Source: Cellulomonas chengniuliangii
GTDB taxonomy: Bacteria; Actinomycetota; Actinomycetes; Actinomycetales; Cellulomonadaceae
Assembly: GCF_024508335.1 (NCBI RefSeq)
Contig: NZ_CP101988.1
Location: 682,001-746,000, forward strand
Direction: 5' to 3'
DNA: 64,000 bases
The translations under genes and the position numbers were made by a program. This document shows, one piece after another, positions 52,754 to 60,100 of the stretch. The notes beneath the pieces are model-generated. The model saw nothing but the letters and a program-made list of their open reading frames with translations, made no database searches and was not told the origin of the DNA. How positions within the stretch are numbered: position 1 is the first letter of the stretch; each line of letters opens with the position of its first letter.

Positions 52754-53880
52754 CGCTGTCCTCCGAGTGCCTTGAGCGGGTCGACCTTGGCGATGCGGGC
52801 GATCGCGAACGCGGCCCCGATCAGACCCAGGCCGATGAGCAGGACGAAGGCGAGCCCGATGGCCGGCGCCTCCAGTGCGAACGGCATCGAGGTGCCGGTC
52901 AGCAGTGCTCCCATGCCCAGCCCGACGGCCACCCCGGCGACCGTCGAGACGAGCAGCACGATGAACGCCTGCGCCAGGCCGTCGCGCATCAGGTAGCCGG
53001 TGGATCCGCCCATGGCGCGCAGCACGGCGATCTCGTGGCGCCGCTGGATCGTCCAGACGGTGAAGAACGCGCCGACGACGAGCGCCGAGATCGCGTACAG
53101 GAACACCTGGATGAGCATCAGCGTCGAGGTCTCGGCCGTGTAGCCGGGGGAGGCGCCGAAGGAATCGGTGAGCGTCATGCTCGCGGTGCCGACTGCCTTG
53201 TCACCGGCCGCGAGGTCGATGCTCTGGCCATCGGCGGCCTGCAGCGCGATGGCGCTGGCCTCGGTGTACGCGTCCGGGCGGACCTCCTCGCCGGCCGCCG
53301 AGCCGGAGTGGATCTCCTGCCAGGTGGTGAGCGGCAGGTAGGCGACGTCGACGTGGCCGAAGGTGTGCTGGTTGCCGGTGCTGCCGATGATGGTCAGCTC
53401 TGTGCCCACCCGGTCGACGGTGACGGTGTCGCCGATCTCGAGCCCTTCGCCCAGGGCGGTCTCGCTGACCACGATGCCGTGCGGGTCGCCCAGGCCCTGG
53501 CCCTCGGCTGCGTCGGGCTCGAGGAACGAGCCGGGCACGACGCCGAACAGCGCGAGGTCCACGGGGAGGTCGGTCGAGCTGTGCGCGTTGATGAGCATCG
53601 AGCCGAACGGCTCGGCGGCCGCCACGTCGGGGCGGTCGGCCCAGGCGTCCACCTGGGCGAGGTCGACCACGCTCCGGGAGAAGGCGGAGTCGGTCTTGGT
53701 GCCCTCGGCGAAGGCGAAGGCGTCGACGGGCTGGGCCTTGAGCCCGGAGACGCCGTCGTTCACCAGGCCGGAGGAGAGCCCGGAGAGCATGACCATGAGC
53801 ACGGCGATGAGTGCGACCACACCTCCCATCAGGCTGAAGCGCGATCGCGCGAAGCGGAGCTCGCGGAGTGCGAGGAACAT
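52750..53880 (-). CDS. ABC transporter permease (FtsX/MacB type)
   Basis: This 376-residue permease has one N-terminal helix (FSLMGGVVALIAVLMVMLSGLSSG), a large extracellular MacB-like domain (about 40-245), then three C-terminal helices. Segments VGAFFTVWTIQRRHEIAVLRAMGGSTGYL and ARIAKVDPLKALGGQR at the very end are hallmarks of FtsX-type permeases. It is the first gene of the permease-ATPase-TetR operon, with a TATGAT -10 and palindrome just upstream. Confidence 0.93.
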   Translation of the reverse strand: MFLALRELRFARSRFSLMGGVVALIAVLMVMLSGLSSGLVNDGVSGLKAQPVDAFAFAEGTKTDSAFSRSVVDLAQVDAWADRPDVAAAEPFGSMLINAHSSTDLPVDLALFGVVPGSFLEPDAAEGQGLGDPHGIVVSETALGEGLEIGDTVTVDRVGTELTIIGSTGNQHTFGHVDVAYLPLTTWQEIHSGSAAGEEVRPDAYTEASAIALQAADGQSIDLAAGDKAVGTASMTLTDSFGASPGYTAETSTLMLIQVFLYAISALVVGAFFTVWTIQRRHEIAVLRAMGGSTGYLMRDGLAQAFIVLLVSTVAGVAVGLGMGALLTGTSMPFALEAPAIGLAFVLLIGLGLIGAAFAIARIAKVDPLKALGGQR

Positions 53881-53915
53881 CTCGGACCTCTCGTCGGGAT
53901 GCGCCGGACGGCTTG

Positions 53916-53937
53916 CCGACGCCTTGTCGGAATCATA
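53916..53937 (-). promoter_or_regulatory. Candidate promoter and TetR operator for the permease-ATPase-TetR operon
   Basis: On the - strand TATGAT (53937-53932) is a strong -10. It is followed immediately by the palindrome CCGAC-N5-GTCGG (53930-53916), which would cover the transcription start. No convincing -35 was seen. Confidence 0.5.
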
Positions 53938-54119
53938 GCAACACGGTGTCGGGAAGTCGGCCTGCGGTGTCGAGGGCGCCTCGATTGACCCGGCCTCACT
54001 GTCGGCGGGTCGGTCGCGACACGGCGCGAACTACGCAAAGCCCCCAGATGTCCCACGCAGTGAGACGGCGTGCCCATCAGTTGGGCACCATGGCTGTGGG
54101 TGGAGCACAATCTGTGGCC

Positions 54120-54209
54120 ATGAGCACCCCACGAGGAACGCACGCGTCGCGACTGGCCAAGCGCCACGTCGTGATGATGTGTTGTCAGCTCCTCGTCGCG
54201 TGCCGCTGA
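54120..54209 (+). CDS. Cys-rich leader peptide (29 aa) upstream of metQ-metN-metI
   Basis: This short frame reads MSTPRGTHASRLAKRHVVMMCC and ends QLLVACR. Three of the last eleven codons are Cys, including a Cys-Cys pair, and AKRHV resembles the RRHVDLxR motif of actinobacterial leader peptides found before sulfur-uptake genes. No ribosome site precedes ATG 54120. CACAAT at 54106-54111 with TTGGGC at 54081-54086 (19-base spacing) could start transcription at or near the ATG, giving a leaderless peptide as in known mycobacterial Cys attenuators. An in-frame ATG at 54090 is an alternative. Stalling at Cys codons when cysteine is scarce would be the control. Confidence 0.65.
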   Translation: MSTPRGTHASRLAKRHVVMMCCQLLVACR

Positions 54210-54378
54210 GCCCAGCGATCGACCGCTAGGCCTCCGCCGCCCCCCAGGGGGCGCGCCGCACCCTCACTCCGCCAGGCCCGTGGCCTGCGCCCGAGGGCCC
54301 GCACCGAATCCGCACCCCAGCTCGTCGCACCCCTCGGGGTGGGCGCCGTGGGCTGCACCCACCGGAAGGAACACCTCC
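54210..54378 (+). promoter_or_regulatory. GC-rich leader with candidate attenuator structures before metQ
   Basis: This 169-base untranslated stretch between the Cys-rich peptide and metQ holds several G/C runs able to pair, such as CCCCC-AGGGGG near 54243 and GGTGGG/CCCACC flanking GCGCCGTGGGCTGCA just before the ribosome site GGAAGGA (54364-54370). Alternative folding depending on ribosome position on the leader peptide is proposed but not demonstrated. No SAM-riboswitch core was recognised. Confidence 0.4.
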
Positions 54379-55269
54379 ATGCTCCGCACCCTCGCCCGCA
54401 CCCTTGCCGCAGCATCGGCGGTCGCCCTGCTCGCGGCATGCGCCGGCACGAGCGACGCGGCCAGTGACGCCGGAGACGCCTCCGAGGTCGTCCGGATCGG
54501 CGTCGTCGGCGCCAGCGACGACTACTGGAAGGTCTTCACCGACGCCGCCGCCGAGGAGGGCATCGAGGTCGAGCTGGTCAACTTCACCGACTACACCCAG
54601 CCCAACCCGGCGCTCTCGCAGGGCCAGCTCGACCTCAACCAGTTCCAGCACCTGCAGTACCTGGCCCAGTACAACGTCGGGACCGACGAGGACCTGACGC
54701 CCATCGGCGCCACCGCCGTCTACCCGCTGGGGCTGTACTCCAAGAAGTTCACGTCGGTCGACGAGATCCCCGCGGGCAGCGAGATCGCCATCCCCAACGA
54801 CCCCACCAACCAGGCGCGGGCGCTGCTGGTGCTGCAGGACGCCGGGCTGCTGAAGCTCAAGGACGGCGGCACCTCGGTGGCGATCCCGGCCGACATCATC
54901 GAGGCGGAGTCCACGGTCACCGTCACGCCGGTGGACGCGACGCAGACCGCGGTGGCGCTGAACAGCGTCGCGGGCTCGATCATCAACAACGACTTCCTCA
55001 AGGACGCCGGGCTCGCGTCCACCGACGCCCTCTACCAGGACCAGGCCGACAGCCCCGGCGCCCGCCCGTACATCAACATCTGGGTCGCCCGGGCCGAGGA
55101 CAAGGACAACGCCACGTACCTCAAGCTCGTCGAGGTCTACCAGACGCCCGCAGTGCAGGAGGGCTTGCTCGAGAACTCGGGCGGCACCGCGGTGTTCGCG
55201 CACCAGAGCGGCGCCGAGCTGCAGGGCTACCTGGCCGACATCCAGAAGGCCGTCGCCGCCCAGGGCTGA
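54379..55269 (+). CDS. metQ: MetQ/NlpA-type substrate-binding lipoprotein
   Basis: This 296-residue lipoprotein has a lipobox LLAAC (Cys about 21). The NlpA/MetQ fold is shown by FTDYTQPNPALSQGQLDLNQFQHLQYL, PIGATAVYPLGLYSKK, SEIAIPNDPTNQARALLVLQDAGL and IINNDFLKDAGL. It captures methionine (or related sulfur amino acids) for the MetNI importer encoded downstream. ATG 54379 is preceded by GGAAGGA. Its leader carries a Cys-rich peptide, so cystine/cysteine-responsive control is suggested and cystine as substrate is possible. Confidence 0.93.
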   Translation: MLRTLARTLAAASAVALLAACAGTSDAASDAGDASEVVRIGVVGASDDYWKVFTDAAAEEGIEVELVNFTDYTQPNPALSQGQLDLNQFQHLQYLAQYNVGTDEDLTPIGATAVYPLGLYSKKFTSVDEIPAGSEIAIPNDPTNQARALLVLQDAGLLKLKDGGTSVAIPADIIEAESTVTVTPVDATQTAVALNSVAGSIINNDFLKDAGLASTDALYQDQADSPGARPYINIWVARAEDKDNATYLKLVEVYQTPAVQEGLLENSGGTAVFAHQSGAELQGYLADIQKAVAAQG

Positions 55270-55319
55270 CCCCCCAGCCCTGCGGCGCCGACCCCGACGG
55301 CGTCGCACGGCACGAGCAG

Positions 55320-55347
55320 CCCGGCAGGGGTCCCCGCCCCTGCCGGG
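55320..55347 (+). terminator. Intra-operon hairpin between metQ and metN (11-bp perfect stem)
   Basis: CCCGGCAGGGG (55320-55330) pairs with CCCCTGCCGGG (55337-55347), loop TCCCCG. A smaller stem (CAGGGCT/AGCCCTG) spans the metQ stop at 55261-55282. These may stop part of the transcripts or protect the metQ 3' end so that more binding protein than ATPase is made. Confidence 0.6.
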
Positions 55348-55384
55348 CGGCCTCGCCCCCCGACCCCCCCAGGAGGACCAGAGC

Positions 55385-56416
55385 ATGAGCGCGATGATCA
55401 CGTTCGAGCACGCGACGAAGGTGTTCGGCAGTGGCGGCACGGCCGTGCGCGCCGTCGAGGACGTCAGCCTCGAGATCCGGCGCGGCGAGGTCTTCGGGGT
55501 GATCGGCTACTCGGGCGCCGGCAAGAGCACCCTCGTGCGGCTCATCAACGCCCTCGAGCCCGTCACCTCCGGGCGGGTCGTCGTCGACGGGCATGAGGTC
55601 AGCGCCCTGGGGGAGGGCGAGCTCCGCAAGGTCCGCGCCGGGATCGGCATGATCTTCCAGCACTTCAACCTGCTCGCCTCGCGCACCGTCGCCGGGAACG
55701 TCGGCTACCCGCTGCGCGTGGCCGGCTGGTCCAAGGAGCGCCGTGCGGCCCGGGTCGCCGAGCTCCTCGAGTTCGTCGGGCTGAGCGACAAGGCGCGGCA
55801 GTTCCCCTCGCAGCTCTCCGGCGGGCAGAAGCAGCGCGTCGGCATAGCCAGGGCGCTCGCGGCCTCGCCTGCGGTGCTGCTCGCCGACGAGGCGACCAGC
55901 GCGCTGGACCCCGAGACGAGCCGGGACGTGCTGGCGCTGCTGCGGCGGGTCAACCGCGAGCAGGGCGTCACCGTCGTGGTCATCACGCATGAGATGGACG
56001 TGGTGCGCAGCACCTGCGACCGGGTCGCCGTGATGGAGCGCGGCCGCGTGGTCGAGGTGGGCGACGTCTACTCGGTGTTCTCCGAGCCGCAGGCGGACGC
56101 CACCCGCCGCTTCGTGGCCACCGCGTTGCACGACCGGCCCGACGCGGAGGTGCTCGCACGGCTGCGGCACCGGCACCGCGGGCGCATCGTCACCGTCGGG
56201 GTCCGGGACGACGGCGGCTCGGGCACGCTGCTGACGCGCGAGCTGCGCGAGCACGGCGTCGACGGGTCGATCATCTACGGCGGCATCTCCGAGATCGACG
56301 AGCGCCCCTTCGGCAGCCTCACCTTGGAACTGGTCGGTGACGACTCCGCGATCGACCGACTGCTGGCCTCGCTGCGCCGCACCACCGACGTGGTCGAGCT
56401 GACGGAGGCACGATGA
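55385..56416 (+). CDS. metN: Methionine ABC transporter ATPase MetN
   Basis: This 343-residue ATPase has Walker A GYSGAGKSTLVRLIN, Q-loop MIFQHFNLLASRTV, signature QLSGGQKQRVGIARAL, Walker B VLLADEATSALDPET and H-loop VVVITHEMDVV. The C-terminal NIL/ACT-like regulatory domain (about 265-340) is the mark of MetN and, in E. coli, binds methionine to inhibit transport. AGGAGG precedes ATG 55385. Its stop overlaps metI by 4 bases. Confidence 0.96.
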   Translation: MSAMITFEHATKVFGSGGTAVRAVEDVSLEIRRGEVFGVIGYSGAGKSTLVRLINALEPVTSGRVVVDGHEVSALGEGELRKVRAGIGMIFQHFNLLASRTVAGNVGYPLRVAGWSKERRAARVAELLEFVGLSDKARQFPSQLSGGQKQRVGIARALAASPAVLLADEATSALDPETSRDVLALLRRVNREQGVTVVVITHEMDVVRSTCDRVAVMERGRVVEVGDVYSVFSEPQADATRRFVATALHDRPDAEVLARLRHRHRGRIVTVGVRDDGGSGTLLTRELREHGVDGSIIYGGISEIDERPFGSLTLELVGDDSAIDRLLASLRRTTDVVELTEAR

Positions 56417-57075
56417 ACCGCGACTGGAGCGTCCTGCTGCCCATCCTGTGGGAGTCGTTGGGCGAGACGCTGTTCATGGTGTCTGTGACCCTGCTGGTCG
56501 GCGGGTTCGCAGGGCTCGTCCTGGGGCTCGCGCTGTACACGACCCGCAAGGGCAACCTGTTCTCCAGCGGGCCCGCCTTCGCGGTGCTCAACTTGCTGGT
56601 CAACATCGTGCGGCCCATCCCGTTCATCATCTTCATCACCGCGATCGCCCCGCTCACCCTTGCGGTGGTCGGCACCACGATCGGCACCGAGGCGGCGATC
56701 TTCCCGATGGCCTTGATGGCCACGTTCGCCACCTCGCGGATCGTCGAGCAGAACCTGGTGGCGCTGGACCCCGGGGTGATCGAGGCCGCGCGGGCGATGG
56801 GCGCCTCGCGGCTGCGGATCGTGGCCACCGTGCTGGTGCCCGAGGCCTTGGGCCCACTGATCCTGGGCTACACGTTCCTGTTCGTGGGGATCGTGGACAT
56901 GTCGGCGATGGTGGGCGCCATCGGCGGCGGTGGGCTCGGCGACTTCGCGATCGTGTACGGCTACCAGCGCTTCAACTGGCAGGTCACGCTCGTCACGGTC
57001 GTGGTGATCGTCGGCATCGTGCAGCTCGCGCAGTGGCTCGGGAACACCTTGGCGCGGCGCGTGCTGCGGCGGTGA
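56413..57075 (+). CDS. metI: Methionine ABC transporter permease MetI
   Basis: This 220-residue permease has five membrane helices, the usual MetI size. Matching segments are LWESLGETLFMVSVTLLVGG at the start, the NIVRPIPFIIFITAIAPLT segment, the EAA loop VIEAARAMGASRLRIVATVL that docks MetN, and IGGGGLGDFAIVYGYQRFN near the end. ATG overlaps the metN stop. It forms the membrane channel of the MetQ-MetN-MetI importer. Confidence 0.96.
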   Translation: MNRDWSVLLPILWESLGETLFMVSVTLLVGGFAGLVLGLALYTTRKGNLFSSGPAFAVLNLLVNIVRPIPFIIFITAIAPLTLAVVGTTIGTEAAIFPMALMATFATSRIVEQNLVALDPGVIEAARAMGASRLRIVATVLVPEALGPLILGYTFLFVGIVDMSAMVGAIGGGGLGDFAIVYGYQRFNWQVTLVTVVVIVGIVQLAQWLGNTLARRVLRR

Positions 57076-57248
57076 CCAGCGGGCGCCTCGCCGCGCACCG
57101 CCTGGGAAGGTAGTGCCTGCGGTAAGGCGGGGGTGGGGCAGGCCCCACACCGGACCGGGCAGGCGGCGTCATAGTGGCGCACAGGCCTCGCGAACCATGC
57201 TGAACGGGAGCGAAACGACCCGTCCGGCACGGTTATCCAGGAGGTCTC

Positions 57249-58496
57249 ATGTCCGAGCAGCCCCGCACCAAGCGCACCGCCCACCACCGCCCTCCCACAC
57301 GCATGTCGGCGCTCGTGATGGCATGCGCGTTCGCCGCCGGCGCCGCCGTGGCGGTCCCCGCCGCCGCGTTCGCCGGTGACCAGGACCGCCGGCACGGTCA
57401 CGGCGGGAAGCCCCGCGCCGACGTCGTCCAGCAGGCGATCGACCGGTTCGTCGAGGAGGACGGGGCCCCCGCCGCGCTCGCGGCGGTCACCGACCGCAAG
57501 GGCCGCGAGCGCAACCTCGTCGCCGGCGTGGGCGACCTGGCCACCGGCGCCCCGGTGCCCGTCGACGGGCAGGTGCGCATCGGCAGCAACAGCAAGACGT
57601 TCGTCGCCGCGGTGGTGCTGCAGCTCGTCGGCGAGGGCGCGATCGACCTCGACGCGCCGGTCGAGACCTACCTGCCCGGGGTGGTGCGCGGGCCCGTGGA
57701 CGGCAACGACATCACCGTCCGGGACCTGCTCCAGCACACCAGCGGCCTGGGCAACTACACGGACGGCGCGCCGTTCCTGGGCGTCGACGCCGACGGGCAG
57801 CCTGTGCCCACCCTGACGGCGCTCAAGGACTGGTACGTCGAGCCCCACGAGCTGGTCGCCCTGGGGCTGGCCCGGCCCGCGGCGCCCGAGGGCGAGTGGG
57901 CGTACAGCAACACGAACTTCGTCCTCGCCGGCCTGATCGTGCAGAAGGCCACGGGCCGCCCGCTGGCCGAGGCCATCACCGAGCGGATCATCGAGCCGCT
58001 GGGCCTCACGGACACCTACGTGCCTGGCCGGGGTGAGCGCCCTCTGCGCGGCGAGCACCCGAAGGGGTACCACGCCGAGCCGATCGGCTCCGAGCTGTTC
58101 GAGCACACCGACATCGACTCGTCCACCGGGTGGGCGGCCGGTGACGTCGTCTCCACGCCGAGTGACCTCAACACCTTCTTCCAGGCGCTGCTCGGCGGAG
58201 CGGTGCTGCAGCCTGCCGAGCTCGAGCAGATGAAGACCACCGTCCCGATGACCGGGGCGCCCGAGAGCATGCGCTACGGCCTGGGCCTGATGTCCACCGA
58301 CCTGAGCTGCGGCGGTCTCGCGTGGGGCCACGGCGGGGCCAGCCCTGGCTACCAGGTCGAGGGAGGCGTCTCCGAGAGCGGCGACCGTGCCCTGACGGTG
58401 GCCACCACGGCCCTGCACTTCGTGCTCGGCCCGGAGGCGCAGAGCTCGCTCGCGCAGGGGATCCCCGCGCTCGTCGACACGGTCCTGTGCTCCTGA
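57249..58496 (+). CDS. Secreted serine beta-lactamase/DD-peptidase-like hydrolase (copy 1)
   Basis: This 415-residue protein has a signal peptide (MSALVMACAFAAGAAVAVPAAAFAGD). The beta-lactamase (class C/DD-peptidase) fold carries SxxK as S113-N-S-K116 in IGSNSKTFVAAVV, the Tyr motif in WAYSNTNFVLAGL and HxG in WGHGGASPGY. Two Cys (LSCGG and the last residues LCS) may pair. The start ATG 57249 is preceded by AGGAGG. A paralogue follows 95 bases downstream. Function may be D-amino-acid peptidase, esterase or beta-lactamase; sequence alone does not decide. Confidence 0.9.
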   Translation: MSEQPRTKRTAHHRPPTRMSALVMACAFAAGAAVAVPAAAFAGDQDRRHGHGGKPRADVVQQAIDRFVEEDGAPAALAAVTDRKGRERNLVAGVGDLATGAPVPVDGQVRIGSNSKTFVAAVVLQLVGEGAIDLDAPVETYLPGVVRGPVDGNDITVRDLLQHTSGLGNYTDGAPFLGVDADGQPVPTLTALKDWYVEPHELVALGLARPAAPEGEWAYSNTNFVLAGLIVQKATGRPLAEAITERIIEPLGLTDTYVPGRGERPLRGEHPKGYHAEPIGSELFEHTDIDSSTGWAAGDVVSTPSDLNTFFQALLGGAVLQPAELEQMKTTVPMTGAPESMRYGLGLMSTDLSCGGLAWGHGGASPGYQVEGGVSESGDRALTVATTALHFVLGPEAQSSLAQGIPALVDTVLCS

Positions 58497-58591
58497 GCCA
58501 GACGCGCGACCGCTCGAGCGAGCCCGCCCGAGCAACCCCGAGCCACCCGCACGCGTGACCCGCCCCACCCGGCGCCTACCGAGGAGGAACC

Positions 58592-59854
58592 ATGTCCCGC
58601 CAGCACTCTCGCCCATCGCACCAGCCGAACTCGCCGGTCTCCATGCAGCGCGGTCCGCGCCGTGTCCCGAAGGGTCGTGCGCTCGCGGTCGTGGGCGCGC
58701 TCGCCGCGGGGGCGCTGCTCGCGTCCCCCGGCGTGGCCGTCGCCGGGGGAGGGCCCGGCCACGGCGGCCCGGGGCACGGCAAGCCGCGCGTCGACCGCGC
58801 GCAGCAGGCCCTCGACCGGCTGGTCGGCGAGGACGGGTTCCCCGCCGCGCTCGCCGCCGTCACCGACGCCCGCGGTCGCGAGCGGAACCTCGTCGCGGGG
58901 GTGGGGGACCTGGAGACGGGCGGGCCGGTCCCCGTCGACGGGCAGGTGCGCATCGCCTCGACCAGCAAGTCGTACACCGCGGTGGTGGTGCTGCAGCTCG
59001 TCGCCGAGGGCGCCGTCGACCTGGACGAGCCGATCGAGACGTACCTGCCGGGCCTGGTGCGGGGGGCGGACTTCGACGGGCACGGCATCACCGTGCGGCA
59101 GCTGCTCAACCACACCAGCGGGCTGCCCGAGTACACGAACCGTCTGGGCGGCGCCTTCGAGGCCCGGACCTGGTACCTGTCGGCGCGCGACCTGCTCGAC
59201 CTCGCCCTGGCCCAGCCGCGCCAGTTCCCGGCCGGCGAGACCTGGGGGTACAGCAACACGAACTACGTGCTCGCAGGGCTGCTCATCGAGAAGGTCACGC
59301 ACCGGCCGCTCGAGGAGGCCATCACGCAGCGGATCATCGAGCCGCTCGGGCTCACCGAGACGTACGTGCCCAATCGCGGGGAGATCGAGATCCGCGGCGA
59401 GCACCCCCGCGGGTATGACGCGGAGGTGATGTTCAGCGGCGACCTGGCCGACATCACCGACATCGACTCGTCGCTGGGCTGGGCCGCGGGGGAGATCGTC
59501 GCGACGCCTAGCGACGTCAACCGGTTCTACACCGCGCTGCTCGACGGCAAGCTGCTGCCGCCGGCCGAGCTCGAGGCGATGACGACGACCCTGGCGCTGC
59601 CCGAGGGCGCCTTCATCCCCGGGGTCGAGTACGGGCTCGGTCTGATGAAGTTCCCGCTGAGCTGCGGCGGGGAGGCGTGGGGGCACGGTGGCTCGATCCA
59701 GGGGTACGGGACCCGCAGCGCCGCCATCGAGGACGGGCGCGCCGCATCGGTCGCCGTCACGGCGCTGCCGCAGGCCCTGCGCGGCGACGAGGCGTCAGCG
59801 ACCGCCGCCGCCCAGCACGTGCTGGAGGCGATGGACACCGCGCTCTGCTCATAG
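58592..59854 (+). CDS. Secreted serine beta-lactamase/DD-peptidase-like hydrolase (copy 2)
   Basis: This 420-residue paralogue of the preceding gene has the same layout: a signal segment (LAVVGALAAGALLASPGVAVAGG), a His/Gly/Pro linker, SxxK as S123-T-S-K126 in IASTSKSYTAVVV, Tyr motif WGYSNTNYVLAGL and HxG in WGHGGSIQGY. It shares ALAAVTDxxGRERNLVAGVGDL with copy 1, and the C-terminal LCS. GGAGGAACC precedes ATG 58592. The strong hairpin at 59924-59962 ends the pair. Confidence 0.9.
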   Translation: MSRQHSRPSHQPNSPVSMQRGPRRVPKGRALAVVGALAAGALLASPGVAVAGGGPGHGGPGHGKPRVDRAQQALDRLVGEDGFPAALAAVTDARGRERNLVAGVGDLETGGPVPVDGQVRIASTSKSYTAVVVLQLVAEGAVDLDEPIETYLPGLVRGADFDGHGITVRQLLNHTSGLPEYTNRLGGAFEARTWYLSARDLLDLALAQPRQFPAGETWGYSNTNYVLAGLLIEKVTHRPLEEAITQRIIEPLGLTETYVPNRGEIEIRGEHPRGYDAEVMFSGDLADITDIDSSLGWAAGEIVATPSDVNRFYTALLDGKLLPPAELEAMTTTLALPEGAFIPGVEYGLGLMKFPLSCGGEAWGHGGSIQGYGTRSAAIEDGRAASVAVTALPQALRGDEASATAAAQHVLEAMDTALCS

Positions 59855-59923
59855 CACTCCCGCTCATGGGCGCGACGTCGTGCCCGTGAGGTGACGCTCC
59901 GGTCGATCGCCGACCGGCCCGCC

Positions 59924-59962
59924 GTCTGGCCCGGCCACCGCCCCCCGGTGGCCGGGCCAGAC
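59924..59962 (+). terminator. 16-bp perfect hairpin after the tandem hydrolases
   Basis: GTCTGGCCCGGCCACC (59924-59939) pairs perfectly with GGTGGCCGGGCCAGAC (59947-59962), 7-base loop, no T-run. The rest of the 246-base gap before the next gene shows no open frame I would support. Confidence 0.85.
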
Positions 59963-60100
59963 CCATGCCGCCGGGCTCGCCGCCCGGGTCGAGCGATCCA
60001 ACAGGCGGCTCACAGGCTGCGCTGGGGATCACCCCAGGGCGCTGCCAGACGGTGGGCTCACCGCGTGAGCGGTGACCCAAGCAACCTGACGGGAGCGTCG

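Noticed and set aside
53938-54119. Additional protein-coding gene in the gap before the Cys-rich leader peptide
   Set aside because: Only short frames without motifs or ribosome sites exist there; the stretch looks like divergent regulatory DNA.
54210-54378. SAM riboswitch before metQ
   Set aside because: No conserved SAM-I/II/IV core was found; a Cys-rich leader peptide explains the long leader better.
59891-60100. Extended N-terminus of the MacB-type permease from GTG 59891
   Set aside because: It would translate through the 16-bp terminator hairpin and place 70 unrelated residues before the conserved N-terminal helix.
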